Shown here: one piece after another, positions 1 through 11,929 of the stretch | Layout of the letters: every line of letters begins with the position of its first letter | Position numbering within the stretch: the first letter of the stretch is position 1 | Assembly: GCF_004210375.1 (NCBI RefSeq) | Contig: NC_134834.1 | Location: 155,205,290-155,269,289, forward strand | Source of the DNA: Tachypleus tridentatus | Taxonomy: Eukaryota; Arthropoda; Merostomata; Xiphosura; Limulidae | DNA length: 64,000 nt | Reading direction: 5' to 3' | Position numbers and translations under genes: made by a program | Notes under the pieces: generated by a model | Databases searched by the model: none | What the model was told of the DNA's origin: nothing | What the model saw: only the letters and a program-made list of their open reading frames with translations

Positions 1-419
1 GAATGTGCATATCTTTTGTTTCACAAGCAATTATACACACAAATATGTAGCGCTGTAATAGGATAAACCTGAAATAGGTCAGTCTTCGTTATAACTTTAT
101 TTTGGTTCTTTACACCTGCAACAGCAAGTGGCATTACGTTGATTAATGAACAAGTATGTTATGACCAGAAGAGACTAGATGGAAACTCTATATAAGAAGG
201 CTGCCACAAAGTAATAACACTTTGAACTGCGCTGTACACAGTTTCGAAAAGAACTGTTAAAGCTCTATAGCATTTTAAAAAGTCCACGTGGATATAAGCA
301 TTGACTATATCAATTATTTATAGAATATGGACATCAAGATTACTAAACACAGTAATTATTAGTAAATAGGAAACAGACACAACCATTATTCTTAATTATA
401 ATTCTTCATCAGAATAAAG
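1..419. other. Unassigned AT-rich sequence
   Basis: No coding potential, RNA gene or known repeat could be recognised here. The last part may already be a worn unit of the satellite that follows. Confidence 0.4.
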
Positions 420-2533
420 TACTGACTTTTAAGCTGCCAGAATTAAACATACTAATTATTATCATCTATAATTTGTCTGTATATAATCACATTTTAGGTT
501 CTTACCTCTTGTTTGCCTACACATTTTCAATATATTTAACTCACGAGAACTAAGCACACTAATTATTCTTGTATACAGTTTTCTAGAGAACGAGATCGTT
601 ACTTTACGGCTACGAGAACTAGACCCAATAATTATTCTGATATCTAGTTTGTCTACAGAATATCGCAATTATTAATTCACGAGAAGTAGACACAGTAGTT
701 GTTTTTTATCTTTAGTCTTTCTACAAAACATAAAATGAAACTTAAGTCATCAAATGTAGATAAGGCAGATATTCTTATATTTAGTTTCTCTAAAAATGAA
801 GTTATTATGTTAAAATCAGAGATTAGAATTTGTTTATTTCTAGTGTGTCTACACAATGATTAGATGACATCTAACTTCTTAGAGATAGACACTGTAGTTA
901 TTTTTATCTATAGTTTGTTTATTTATGTAAAGAATTTTATGAAAATTAAGTCGGGGGAAGTACAAAAATAATTAACCTTATGTTTAGTCTATCTACATAT
1001 TTGTGATATTATGTTTAAGCCACGAAAAGTAGATATGATAATTATTATTATTTTTGACCTGTCTAAAGAATTATCATCATATATGGCAGTACTTAAAAGT
1101 GAGATCGTGATAAAACGAAATGGCGGCTGTAAAGATCACCAATTCAAAACCATTTGAAAATATCTGAATATTAAGACAAGCGTACAGAAAAAAATTACGA
1201 ATCTTAGGGCATAAATTATGAAAAATAAAAACTAAAGCCCTAGTGTTTTTTGTATCTAAAATTATACTAGTATATATTTATAAAATAGATGATGTGCTAC
1301 TTTAAGCATATAATTGTAAGTGAAGAGAGGTAGGTGCAGATCCTAAAGAATTATAAAATTTAACCGGATATACACGTGCCCCACGTTTGATATTTGCTGG
1401 CTCACAAAAATAGAACTAAAGTATAACAAAAATGTTTAAATTTTATGAAGACAGGTAGGTATACATAGCCTAGCTAGCTATAGTAATATAGAGAGTTTTA
1501 ATGTTACGAAGAACGTTGAAACAAAACACTGAGTTATTTATAATTTTTTTTAAAAATGTACCAACTTTGGCTCACATTAACATCGACTAATAACATATCT
1601 TTATAAAATAAAAAAAATAATAATTATTATACGTGTAATACAATGTTTAAGCCAACAGAAGTTAACCTAGTAGTTATAGTTATGTTTTGTCTGTCATAAA
1701 AATAAACACGATACTTATTCATATCAGAATAGTCTGCCTACAGAACTATGAAATTATATTTATGCCACAAGAAACAAAAAGGTAATTATTCATAACTGTA
1801 TAGTCTGTCTACAAAATTAAGATATTTTAATAAAAATTAATAATAGTATAATACACGAAAAAACACAGACTAATGAAAAATTAATAATAGTATAGTACAC
1901 GAAAAAACACAAACTAATGACTATTATCTCTTCTTTGCCTGAGAAAATGAAATTATGACAATAAATTGTTCAGAGGTGAGTAAAATGCATATTCTTACCT
2001 CTAATTTGTCTGCAGAATTATGATATTATCTTTAAGTCAAGAACAATAGACACAAAATTTACTCTTATCTTTATTCTCTTCACAAAATTATGGGATTATT
2101 GTTAAGTCTCGAAAAATAAATATGATATTCAATTAAATATCTTGTGTTTCCAGATGATTCTGATATTATATATAAATAACCATAGACACAACATTTACTC
2201 TTACTTGTTAGTCTGTTTACTGAAAAATGGTGTTATCCTTTAATAAGAGAAATATACACAATATTTACGTTATTCTGTAGTCTGTCTGCAGTATTGTGGT
2301 ATTATTAGAAACGATATCCACTCTAATCAGTACTCTGTCTACACAGTAGGTAATGATGTTCATTGTTTTGAATAATGAAAAATAAACACAACATTTACTC
2401 ATATATATGTAGTCTCTGTACATAATTATAGTATTATGTTTACGTCATGAAAAACAGACACAATCTTTTGTGTTATCTGTCTAGTGGGTCTACAGAGTTA
2501 TGGTACTATATATAAGTTACAAAAATTTCTTAG

Positions 2534-2650
2534 TGGCACAGTGTCTGCGGACGTATACTGCTAGAAGCTGGGTTTCGACATCCGTGATGGACAGAACACG
2601 GATAGCCCTTTCTGTAGCTATATGCTTAATAAAAAACAGTAACAACATTT
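2534..2650 (+). mobile_element. SINE C copy inside the satellite
   Basis: tRNA-like SINE of the C family. The B-box-like segment GGGTTTCGACATCC is at about 2570, followed by the shared tail motif (GGATAGCCC... GTAGCTATATGCTTAAT) and an A-rich end. It is diverged and lies within the ~70-bp satellite. Confidence 0.65.
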
Positions 2651-2756
2651 CACTAAAATTATACACGATATTTACTCTTATCTGGAATCTGTATACAGAA
2701 TTATGGTAATATGTTGAATTCACGAAATATAAACTCAATATTTAGTCTATTCCATA

Positions 2757-2892
2757 GTCTGGCCCTCCGCTAGTACAGTGGCATGCCTACGTATTTACAA
2801 ATCTAAAATCAGTGGTTCGATTCCCCTCGGTCGCCTCAGCAGATAGCCCGTTATGGGCTTGCTAGAAGAAAACACACACAGAAACATATTCT
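2757..2892 (+). mobile_element. SINE B copy inside the satellite
   Basis: tRNA-like head with an A-box-like segment (CTAGTACAGTGGCATG), a clear B box GGTTCGATTCC at 2814-2824, then CAGCAGATAGCCCG and an ACACACAC tail. This is the complete arrangement of the B family in plus orientation. Confidence 0.8.
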
Positions 2893-3342
2893 ACAGTCTG
2901 TTTACGAAATTACAGCACGATGTGAGAGTCAAGAAAAATAAGAGCGGTATTTACATTATCTGTAGGCTAGTTACAGAGTTATGATATAATGTTTGTCTGT
3001 GTAGAAAATTGTAGCCTAATGTTTAAGTCATAAAAAAAGGAAAGGTAATTATCATTGTCTGTACATGTGTGTCTACACAGTTATGATTTATGTTTAATAA
3101 TAATATACAGTAATATGTTTTATCTCTTGTTTGCTTTTGAAGTGAAGCCATGACTTTAAATTCTGTAGATGTAAATATATTCTTATCTCTGATATGTTCG
3201 CATTATGACGTTTAAGGCTTATATGTGGCCAGCTCGAAATTTTTCCTCTCCTATTTTAACTTCCTTTTTTATGATATTTAAAAAAAATGTTCTTATAAGA
3301 ATCGGATAATTTATTAATATTTTGTGGTTGAAACATTTCGTG

Positions 3343-3425
3343 TTTTACTACCAGTTCGTCATTACAGAAGCGTTACTACCAGTTCGTCATTACAGAAGCG
3401 TTACTACCAGTTCGTCATTACATAA
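3343..3425. repeat. 28-bp tandem repeat, three copies
   Basis: The unit CTACCAGTTCGTCATTACAG plus AAGCGTTA is repeated three times almost without change, so the duplication is recent. Confidence 0.85.
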
Positions 3426-4440
3426 ACATTCAGCGAAAGCTCTTCATGTGGCTCTTTCTTTTTTTTTTCAATATTTGGTGTCAGCGCCTCTGATTTCCCT
3501 CTGAAACTTTACACGCACAGAGGAACATTTCAAGCTGTCTATTGGCTTGAATATCGTTAAAAGAGAATCAACGGTAGCCTCGTCCTCAGTTCATGATATC
3601 TATAAACCTTTTTCCATTTCCTAGCCTTAGAAAGGTAGTACGTATCCCTGTAATGGCGCTGAGTTTATTTTGAAACAAAAACAAGTCCAGATTGTGAACG
3701 TTGTGAACCAAGGGAGTGTATCAGTGTTTACATTACAAGATCAGGACGGATTAAGGCCAGCATTCTAATACAGTTTATACTGTTAATTGACGTCTTTAAA
3801 CAAGGATGTGTATACATATCTCGACGGATGGGAAAGTACATTAAATAAAACAATAAGTTGTCATAACCCTTGTAAACACGCTGTCAATAAGAATAAACAA
3901 GACCAGAAGTGTGTGATAGAAATACGGAAACTGTCGTTTCATCACTGTTTCACTATATATACGTAATGAAATTGAAAATAAACCAGCAACCTTGTTCATT
4001 CACTCATGTTCTCACCATCTGAGAGAAGCACAAGTAGAAGGTCATTTCTCCGTGAGAATCTGAGCAGTCTTTAGTAAACATTTAAAAATTCAATTTCGTC
4101 ATCTTTAAACACCTTTAGACCACACTTGAAATGAGTTGGAATCACCTGTTGTTTTAACACATAACCACATCTCAAGCATCGTCGTTTGTGGAAGAAGCTA
4201 CATTCTGCCTATTAGACAGAGTGATTAGGCATAATCAGTCCTCTGTTTATTGCCACTTTTGCTAACGAAGAGAACGTCTTCATGTCAAGTTTAAGTAACT
4301 AAACAAACCAAGTCTCTCTGGGTTGTTAATTGAAACAAATGAGTTAATATCTACGAATTATTCCTCTTCAGTCCTTGTTGTCTTTTTCTTTTATAAAGTT
4401 ATTTCTAGCTGTGAGTCTAGTATATATACAGCTTAGCGTA
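3426..4440. other. Unassigned sequence
   Basis: No gene, RNA or recognisable repeat seen on either strand. Confidence 0.4.
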
Positions 4441-4442
4441 TG

Positions 4443-4564
4443 TTTGTGTGTGTGTTTTATAGCAAAACCACAGTGGGCTATCTGCTTTGTCCACTGAGGA
4501 AAATCGAGCCCATAATTTTACTGTTGTAAATCCGAAGACTTATCGCTGTCCCAGTGGGTGACAT
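4443..4564 (-). mobile_element. SINE B copy
   Basis: Reverse-oriented B-family SINE: GTGTGTGTTTTATAGCAAAA, GGGCTATCTGC, then an eroded B-box complement (AAAATCGAGCCC) and an A-box complement (CCGAAGACTTATCGCTGTCCC). About 120 bp, diverged. No clear target-site duplication seen. Confidence 0.75.
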
Positions 4565-5107
4565 GTAGCTTGTAATTACAAATAATAAGGATCCAAACAC
4601 TCTATATTCCTACCTCGTCTTACCAAGGTAAACCTGTGATTTAAGTCATTGATTCAACCTCCTTTTTATTTCTCACCTAATTTCTCGAAACTCTCATTAG
4701 AGTGTACTTAACTGTCTCAGTTAGTTGCAGATTCCAGAATATCAACCATGTTGACCTTCTCCTAAGTTCCTTAAACCTGTAATTGATTAATACATTTTGT
4801 GTGTGTAAACTGCATTAGGTTTGTTATTTGCCACACAGTCGATTTTCTTTCTAAAACGTTGATACAGTTTAAAGTAAAACATTATTAATTTAAGTGAGAA
4901 TTTTTCGTTTGATGTCGTGTAAAACAATGTCAGGTTTTTATAAAACAGTTCAAGCACTAAATCCATTTTGAAGAATATTCGCAGAGTTCTGAACATTTTA
5001 GTGCGAGCTGTCTTTATCAAGTAAGCTGGGAAAAAATATTAAAATAATTCAATAAAAATCATGGAGTCCAACATTTAAGATTGTTTTTGTTGCTGACAGA
5101 AATAGTT

Positions 5108-5231
5108 GTGTGTGTGTGTTTTTTTATAATAAAGCCACTGCAAACTATTTGCTGAGTCCACCGAGGGGAATCGAACCGCTGATGTTGGTGTTGTAAATCT
5201 GTAGACTCACCGCTATACCAGCGAGAGACCG
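5108..5231 (-). mobile_element. SINE B copy with 9-bp TSD
   Basis: B-family SINE in reverse orientation with (GT)n tail complement, GGGGAATCGAACCG (B-box complement) and the A-box region GTAGACTCACCGCTATACC. It is flanked by GAAATAGTT at 5099-5107 and 5232-5240. Confidence 0.85.
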
Positions 5232-5420
5232 GAAATAGTTACTTGTGTTTCATGTTTTACCTTTGGGAAAAATTCGTGCTGAAGGTAAAAAAAAAAAAAA
5301 AATTGGGGGGTTTGTGTTCTATTTTATGTATGAATGTACAGAGCCTATAAAACGTAAAAGCACTATTGTGCATTTAAAGTAATTAAAATAGGTAAGTAAC
5401 CTACGTAGACCGCTTAAGTA

Positions 5421-5690
5421 TTGTTTGTTTGTTTTTGACTTTCACACAAAGCTACACGAGGGCTATCTGTGCTAGCCGTCCCCACTTTAGCAGTGTAAGA
5501 CTAGAGGGTGGTCATCACCACCCACCGCCAACTCTTAGGATACTATTTTACCAACGAATAGTGGGATTGACAGTAACTTATAACGTCCCTGAAGCTGAAA
5601 GTGGGAGCATGTTTGATGTGACGAGGATTCGAACCCACGACCCTCAGATTACGAATCGAGCACCTTAACCACCTGGCCATGCCTGGCCTG
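5421..5690 (-). mobile_element. SINE A copy, nearly full length
   Basis: Reverse-oriented A-family SINE: TTTGTTTGTTTTTGACTTTC tail complement, GAGGGCTATCTGTGCTAGCC, the central block, the B-box complement GATTCGAACCC and the head end CTGGCCATGCCTGGCC. Some internal losses, for example beside GAGGGTGGTCATC. Confidence 0.9.
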
Positions 5691-5696
5691 CAGTAG

Positions 5697-6075
5697 GTAT
5701 GAACCTATATTGTTTATTATATTGTTGACGCAATAGATGTGAATCAAACTGTTATTTCTCGCACTTGTTATATTTTTTATTGCTTTTGTTGTGCGCGAAA
5801 GTGTTGTTCTCTTGTTTGGTATTTCATTGCTGCTTTAGGTGAGGGCCAAGTTCATTGTATTTTGTGTTTGTTATATTGTTGCGTCCTTAGGTGTAAACCA
5901 TATTTATTTTTACTACGTTTGTTATCTTGTTGCTTCATTAACTATGAATGAAAACTTTGTATACTGTACTTGTTATATTTTACTATCGTAGGTGTGAATC
6001 AAAACTTTTTCCTCTGCTGATTTTGTTGTTTGATGTTACGTGTAGTGAAAACGTTGTTTCCTGTACTTGTAAGCC
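5697..6075. repeat. Degenerate minisatellite, unit about 65 bp
   Basis: About six units contain TTGTTATATTGTTGC, AGGTGTGAATCAAAAC and a CTGTACTTG-like end, spaced about 60-70 bp apart. The array begins right after the SINE A at 5421-5690. Confidence 0.6.
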
Positions 6076-7079
6076 TCAAAGGATCCATGAAAATGTAAAG
6101 AGCTGGAATGTTGGTGGCAGATCAAGGATGACAAGCTTAAAAGAAGATTGGTTCTGACTAATGAGGCTTGCCGAGACAACACAGACGATTTGCTCAGCCA
6201 ATCAAAACGCACTTGCAGTCCCTGTTCGATTTAAACTATATTTAATAGATTCAATGCAGTTATTTTAGAGTCACGGAAAACTTTTAAGATACCATGACCC
6301 AGTATCACAAACAAGACTTCAAAATTGCCGTCAAGATCATCTGATTTGGACGACTGACAATGCTCTTCATAGATGGATCTAGGTTTCGACTTCATAGACT
6401 GTCGTGTCACAGAGCCGAGATAACTTGGGGAGGGTTACAACAAGATAAAAATAGGTGATCACAACTACCATGGCAGGTGTATCAATGTCATAACTGATAT
6501 TCATAATTTTCAGGACAATTCTTTGACGTAAAATCCTGGACCATTACGTAAAGTCTTGTACTCATCAATAGTGAGGAATATATCCTTGTGAAAGACATTG
6601 TCTTCCAACGTTACTGAGTAATTCCTTTATAGAAATGATTAATCCCATGTTCGATCCCCAAATTTGAAACCACTGACCATATCTGGAATGTTCACTTCCT
6701 CTGTAATCCTTTCCCCACTCACCTCAGCACACTGTTTCGGCTTTTCCTATCCATCCCGTGACTCTTCACGACAATCTGGGAAATGCTCATATAAAGGAAT
6801 GAGACCACCTCCCGTAAATCAATAAATATCCCCAAAGACATACGAAGATTGCACCAAGCAGTAGTCAGTGCTTCGGTTTCGTCAACGCGAAATAATGGTC
6901 AGTACTTTTGGTGGAAGCACCTGCTATTAATCTGTTTCTGTTATTTGTTGTTTTCTTATCAAATTAAAAAAAAAACAAAACTGTTCGCATACTGAAAATG
7001 TTCCTTATTCAGTTGTGTGAAACAACGCCGGAATAAACACTGAGCACAGTTTCTGTTTGTGAACATGTAGAAGGCATGA
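6076..7079. other. Unassigned sequence
   Basis: Slightly less AT-rich than the surroundings, but no coding frame, splice pattern or repeat was recognised. Confidence 0.4.
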
Positions 7080-7279
7080 AGGATGACTAGAGGGAAGACA
7101 GCCAGTCATCACCGCTATATCTTGGGCTAGTTATTTACCAATAAATAGTGGGATTTACCGCCACAATATAACGTCCCCTCGACTAAACGGGCAAGGTCTG
7201 TTTGGTATGACAGGGATTCGAACCCGCGACCCTCAAATCACGAGTCGAGCGCCCTAACCACCTGATCATGCCAGGTCCA
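7080..7279 (-). mobile_element. SINE A copy, 3' truncated
   Basis: Contains GACTAGAGGGAAGACAGCC, AATAGTGGGATT, the B-box complement GATTCGAACCCGCGACC and the head end ATCATGCCAGGTCC. The tail half beyond ACTAGAGGG is missing. Confidence 0.85.
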
Positions 7280-7365
7280 CAAGGACGACTTATGTGTGCA
7301 TGTGATTAGCTAAAGGTCTAGACGAGGATGTTGTATTTGTGTACGTTGGTATCAGAAGAAGTGTT

Positions 7366-7590
7366 AGTTTGATCTTGCTAGTTCCTTCATATTAGTTTGT
7401 CATTGTCAGCTACTTCGTGTTCGATTTGGTATAATCAGTTACTTTATGTTCAGTTTGGAATCCTTAGCTCCTTCAGGTTAGTTTGCTATTATCAGCTTCT
7501 TTTTGTTCAGTTTGGTTTCGTCAAATCCTTTATGTGAGTTTAGTATCGTGAGCTCCTTCATTTTACTTTGGTAACGTCAACTCCATCTTA
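7366..7590. repeat. Degenerate minisatellite, unit about 30 bp
   Basis: Around eight imperfect units resemble GTTTGGTATCGTCAGCTCCT followed by TCATGTTA. Each differs by several substitutions. Confidence 0.6.
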
Positions 7591-7689
7591 TTATAACTTA
7601 TTTTGGACGAGTCTTCGATTTATTATGTTAAGTATAAAGATTTATCTGGGATGAGTGTCCTATTTATTATGTTACGTACGTTACTTATT

Positions 7690-8006
7690 ACGATTTTAAA
7701 TAACCGGAAATTTGAATATAAAGTTAGAAGTTAATTAAATGTTAATATGTATTAAATTTGTGATATTTGCTGACAAGGTTGATACACACAGTTTTCTTTC
7801 TTGATACAAGTGTATTTTAATAAACCCACAACAATACAATTTATAATAACGGTTATTATAAAAAATGATATATCTATGATTTATAGTTTCACAAAATGTA
7901 CTGAGTGTTTTATGTGGTCTAGAACAGAATATTTTATCGATGGTCTGAGTCCACAATGAGCAAAATAATTGTGAGTTGATATTGTTGCGCCTTACCTGAG
8001 CTAACA
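7690..8006 (-). repeat. Unclassified dispersed repeat, copy 1
   Basis: The reverse complement matches 24300-24605 over about 300 bp. Shared blocks in order include CAATATCAAC, TCGATAAAA, AGACTCAGTA-like, TATAAATCAT, AATAACCGTTATTATA, TATTAAAAT, TGTGTGTATCAA, TTTAATACATATT and AATTAAC. No terminal repeats, tRNA-like head or protein were recognised. Confidence 0.6.
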
Positions 8007-8238
8007 CTGTCGTTTCAGGCTGGCCTCACATCGGCCACAAGCTCTTTTTTTCATCGAGGAAGATATTTGATGTCCTCGTAGAAATAATAACATGCAAAGT
8101 AATTCACTGAAGTTGAACGGTTTGTAATATTCGAAATCTATAATCGTACCTGATCAAATTCCGTATCTGTCTGACTAATAAGCGTTAATCAAAATTATAT
8201 CTTCCGTGGCCTGTAGCACACTGACTGTAGCTGAAAAA

Positions 8239-8738
8239 NNNNNNNNNNNNNNNNNNNNNNNNNNNNNNNNNNNNNNNNNNNNNNNNNNNNNNNNNNNNNN
8301 NNNNNNNNNNNNNNNNNNNNNNNNNNNNNNNNNNNNNNNNNNNNNNNNNNNNNNNNNNNNNNNNNNNNNNNNNNNNNNNNNNNNNNNNNNNNNNNNNNNN
8401 NNNNNNNNNNNNNNNNNNNNNNNNNNNNNNNNNNNNNNNNNNNNNNNNNNNNNNNNNNNNNNNNNNNNNNNNNNNNNNNNNNNNNNNNNNNNNNNNNNNN
8501 NNNNNNNNNNNNNNNNNNNNNNNNNNNNNNNNNNNNNNNNNNNNNNNNNNNNNNNNNNNNNNNNNNNNNNNNNNNNNNNNNNNNNNNNNNNNNNNNNNNN
8601 NNNNNNNNNNNNNNNNNNNNNNNNNNNNNNNNNNNNNNNNNNNNNNNNNNNNNNNNNNNNNNNNNNNNNNNNNNNNNNNNNNNNNNNNNNNNNNNNNNNN
8701 NNNNNNNNNNNNNNNNNNNNNNNNNNNNNNNNNNNNNN
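8239..8738. other. Assembly gap, 500 N
   Basis: Exactly 500 N, a conventional size for a gap of unknown length. It removes the N-terminal half of the hAT transposase that follows. Confidence 0.98.
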
Positions 8739-9789
8739 AGTGTTGAGTATCTCTGACAACTCGGTTTCTCGAATAATCAAGGATATGTCATTAAATTGTT
8801 TAACGGAGTTAACAAGACGGTGTAAAAGGAGTCCAGCTTTTACGCTTCAGATGGATGAAACAACAGATTTCGCAGGCTATGCGATGTTGCTTTTGCTTGT
8901 TCGCTATATTCACGAAGCTAGTTTTGAAGAAGGCATGCTAATTTGCAATCCTTGCCCACTCAAACAAGAGGCGAAGAAATACTTAAACTGATCGATTTAT
9001 ATATGGAAGAACACGAGATCCACTGCTGTCTTCATCGTCACGCACTTGTAATGAAACGAATGAAAGGAGATAGTCAGATAAAAAAAATCTGCTATTTTGA
9101 ACTTGCATACAAATTAAGGGACAAATGCTGGATACAGAAAGTGGATTACCTTTCGGACGTTTTTGCCTATCTAAATGAAGTGAATGCTACAATGCAGGGT
9201 ACCAGGGTAACGCACTTCAAAGCTCAGAGTAAAATGGAAGCGCTTCAATGCAAGTTAAAACTTTGGGGTGAATGTATACTTATGGAAGAACTTGACTGCT
9301 TCAAAAATCTCACTTGTTTTTTACTTATGAATGAAATTTCTTTAAGTGAAGATGCAAAAGTTTCAGTCTTACAGCACATATCTGATTTGTGTACAACTGT
9401 TGGCGAGTACTTCCCTCCTCATTTAGAAAAATGACTGTGGATTCAAAATCTCTTTGTTGACTCTGCAAATACCAACGATTTGCCCTTGAAAGAGAGCGAA
9501 CAGCTTATAGAAATTCCAACTGATGACAACTTAAACACAAAATTTCAGTAAGAAGAAATTGAACAATTTTGGAATTAAATACCCTGAAATAAGTAACAGA
9601 GCTTTGAAAATTTTGATGCGTTTTCCAACGACATATCATTGCGAGCAAATATTTTCATTGCATACAGCTACAAAGACCAAATTTAGAAGCAGGTCAAATA
9701 TTGAAGATGATTTGCGCTTACAGGTAACAAGCATAACTCCAAATATTGAACTACTTTGTGAACAAAAGCAAGCCCATCCGAACCACTAA
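8739..9789 (+). pseudogene. Broken hAT transposase (ZBED5/SCAND3-like)
   Basis: Once a hAT-superfamily DDE transposase. Directly visible pieces are the region around the first catalytic Asp (LQMDETTDFAGYAMLLL, about 8848-8898), the TRGEEILKLIDLYMEE segment, HCCLHRHAL, the helical part around LRDKCWIQKVDYLSDVF, and the C-terminal hAT dimerisation domain with TTYHCEQIFSL and SNIEDDLRLQV (about 9630-9730). It is inactive. The reading frame shifts near 8960. The segment that should hold the second catalytic Asp is missing between EEHEI and HCCLHR. There is an in-frame TGA at 9432-9434, a TAA near 9549, and another frame change near 9555. The N-terminus, including any BED zinc finger, falls in the gap. 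Terminal inverted repeats were not found. Confidence 0.85.
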
Positions 9790-10044
9790 TAAATAAATAA
9801 GTACACTGAACTTTTAATGATATAAATTTTGCAAGCAGAAATTTTGAACAAGTAAGTAGAAGTAAAAATTTTCTTTAAATATTCATATTTTTAATAAATT
9901 TATATTATAAAAGTTTAAAGTAAACTTTATCTGGTGCTAGTGGCCAATTATTTCTGGTTTTAGTGGGGTTTTTTTTATTAAGACTCCGCAATGAGTTTTC
10001 TTTCTGATGTAAAGCTCCATCAGGTCTACAAAGTTTGGAAACCC

Positions 10045-10555
10045 CCGTCTTAGGTTAACAAAGAGAATTCGCAAGTTGACCTTCTTTTCCTTGTCCTTCT
10101 TGCTACTGATTTTATTGTTGTTGCGTTGTATGAATCCATAAGATGTCTAGTTGAATGCTGTTGTTGTTGGTTTTGAATTAAGCACAAAGCTACACAATGG
10201 GCTATCTGTGCTCTGCACACCACAGGTATCGAAACCCGGTTTTTAGCGTTGTAAGTCCGCAGACATACCGCTGCGCCACTGGGAGGCGTAGTTGAATACA
10301 GCAGGGAAGTTTATTGTCTAGATTCATTTTGTTTCTGCAAGTTATTTAGTTCTTTATATTTCAAGTTTAACAGAGCTTTAGTAGTTTTTTGTTTTGTTTT
10401 TTGTAAATTATGGATAATGTCTGTACACTGATTAAAATTTTTGGATAGTTTTATCTTCACAATATTAGGAATTAGTATTTTTTCCTTACGGCACTGTTCG
10501 GTGAAATAAATGTCGTTTCTTCTACTGATAATATTTTTATTTAAGTTTCGTTAGG
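10045..10555 (-). mobile_element. Penelope-like element fragment, internally deleted
   Basis: 10298-10555 matches the N-terminal coding part of the full element at 32400-32640, including GTCTAGATTCATTTT, GTAGTTTTTT, GATAATGT and ATAAATGTCGTTTCTTCTA. 10048-10082 resembles a PLE left end (TTAGGTTAACAAAGAGAATT). The reverse transcriptase body between is absent. A SINE C is inserted at 10157-10288. Confidence 0.7.
10157..10288 (-). mobile_element. SINE C copy with 9-bp TSD, inside a PLE fragment
   Basis: Reverse-oriented C-family SINE: GAATTAAGCACAAAGCTACA, GGGCTATCTGTGCTCTGC, the B-box complement GGTATCGAAACCCGG and an A-box region ending CGCTGCGCCACTGGGAGG. It is flanked by TAGTTGAAT at 10148-10156 and 10289-10297. 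Confidence 0.9.
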
Positions 10556-10641
10556 ATTCGTTAACAGTGGCGTAATGTAGGTAAGTTCAGACATAATGGA
10601 GTTTAAACAGATAACACAGTACACGAAGAAGCACTATAATT

Positions 10642-10795
10642 CGTGATGACAAGGAACTCTCTTGAAGTAAAAATGTATCTCAAGACCTTTGGTATGGGTA
10701 TTAAAATGTTTATTAAAATAAAGTAGAGAACAACGTTTCGACCTTCTTAGGTCATCTTCAGGTTAATAAAGATAGCCCACTTCCGGTTGCATATA
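10642..10795 (-). mobile_element. Penelope-like element terminal segment
   Basis: Starts with CGTGATGACAAGGAACTCTC, the same kind of end as 29969 and 42467, then GGTATGGGTATTAAAATG, GAACAACGTTTCGACCTTCT and TCTTCAGGTTAATAAAG. This is the PLE left terminal unit containing a hammerhead-like core at 10728-10765 (minus strand). Confidence 0.75.
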
Positions 10796-11929
10796 CTCAT
10801 ACATACTGCTTAAATGCGCAAGAGAAATATTATGCGATATAAAAATACTTTCATTGTATTTTTATTTAAAAGTACGAATTAATCTAATAAAGAATTATAT
10901 TTACAATAAGCATTTCAGATTATTCATCTTTTACTGTGTTCTGTTTTTTTGTAAAGTTGGATTTTTTTAACATAATATTATTTTGAAAAAGTATTTTAGT
11001 TTAGCAAAACCGAATAATCTTTAATGAGAAGAACCGATAAGAAATTAAAAGACATTTTGTGCTCCATAACGCTGATTTTATACTTGTAAACAATGACAAA
11101 TGTCGCTACACTGTTAATATATTATGCTCATTTTATAAGAACTCCATGACTGGTCGTGAACAGTTTCTCAAACTTTTCCATCATTCCCCTCAGTTCGAAA
11201 AAAAAAAGGGAAAAGTACCAAATTAAAATGCAAAACTCTTTATTATAATGTAATTATACATCAAACTACAAGTGAAGTAAATAATAATAACTAATCACTT
11301 TTTCTTAATTTTTTTAAATAATTGATAGTATTCATTCACCCTAAATCTGATCTAATTAACCGCTGTATGAACTATCCACCAAGTTGAGAATTACTCGTGT
11401 AGAACTTTGAATTTACATAATTACAAACATGATGAATTAAAATCAAAGCATATCCATTTTTAATGCTTAATAATATAACGTCATGCAAAACAGATAAGAC
11501 TATTCAACTTTGAAGATAAGTGGTATATTTCATTTTCCTTCTTATTACCTCGATAACATATTACATCATGGTAAGCCAGTGACTATAAGTACAGTGAAAC
11601 TGCGTACAATATTTTTTTGAAACAAAACAAATAATTTACAGTTTTGTATCAAAGTTTTACATGAGCGTAGGAATGTAAAAAAAATCACTAACTTACATTT
11701 TCAACAAAGGTAAGCCATTTTAATTACTTCTTTAAAAAACATATTTAAACCTGACTTCTCGAATTTTTAAACTGCGAATTCATATAAATATCACATATAA
11801 AAGTTCTAAATTTAAAACTCGTCACCAAACATGTCACCCCAGAAGTTAAGGTGTTTCACGTTTTTGTTTTACGGTATTATTTATAAGCTAAGGTTGTTAA
11901 TCTTTCGTTGACTAATTGCAGGTTAAAAT
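10796..11929. other. Unassigned AT-rich sequence
   Basis: The first part may be worn PLE interior. Nothing else was recognised. Confidence 0.35.

Larger units (their letters stand above)
420..3110. repeat. Ancient degenerate satellite, unit about 70 bp
   Basis: A recurring phrase close to AGTCTGTCTACAGAATTATG, followed by a TATT-rich part and a stretch like CACGAAAAATAGACACAA, returns roughly every 65-75 bp. Examples begin near 645, 711, 841, 985, 1730, 1800, 2001, 2071, 2140, 2210, 2277, 2330, 2411, 2480, 2681, 2894 and 3064. Units are heavily diverged and 1100-1660 is too worn to follow. One SINE C and one SINE B copy interrupt the array, so it predates them. No reading frame persists through it. 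Confidence 0.7.

Noticed and set aside
7735..8007. 90-codon minus-strand frame
   Set aside because: It coincides with the unclassified dispersed repeat, and the second copy at 24300 is not open.
8206..8991. Long open frames spanning the two N gaps (also 48503-49246)
   Set aside because: Their length comes from undetermined bases, so they are not evidence of coding.
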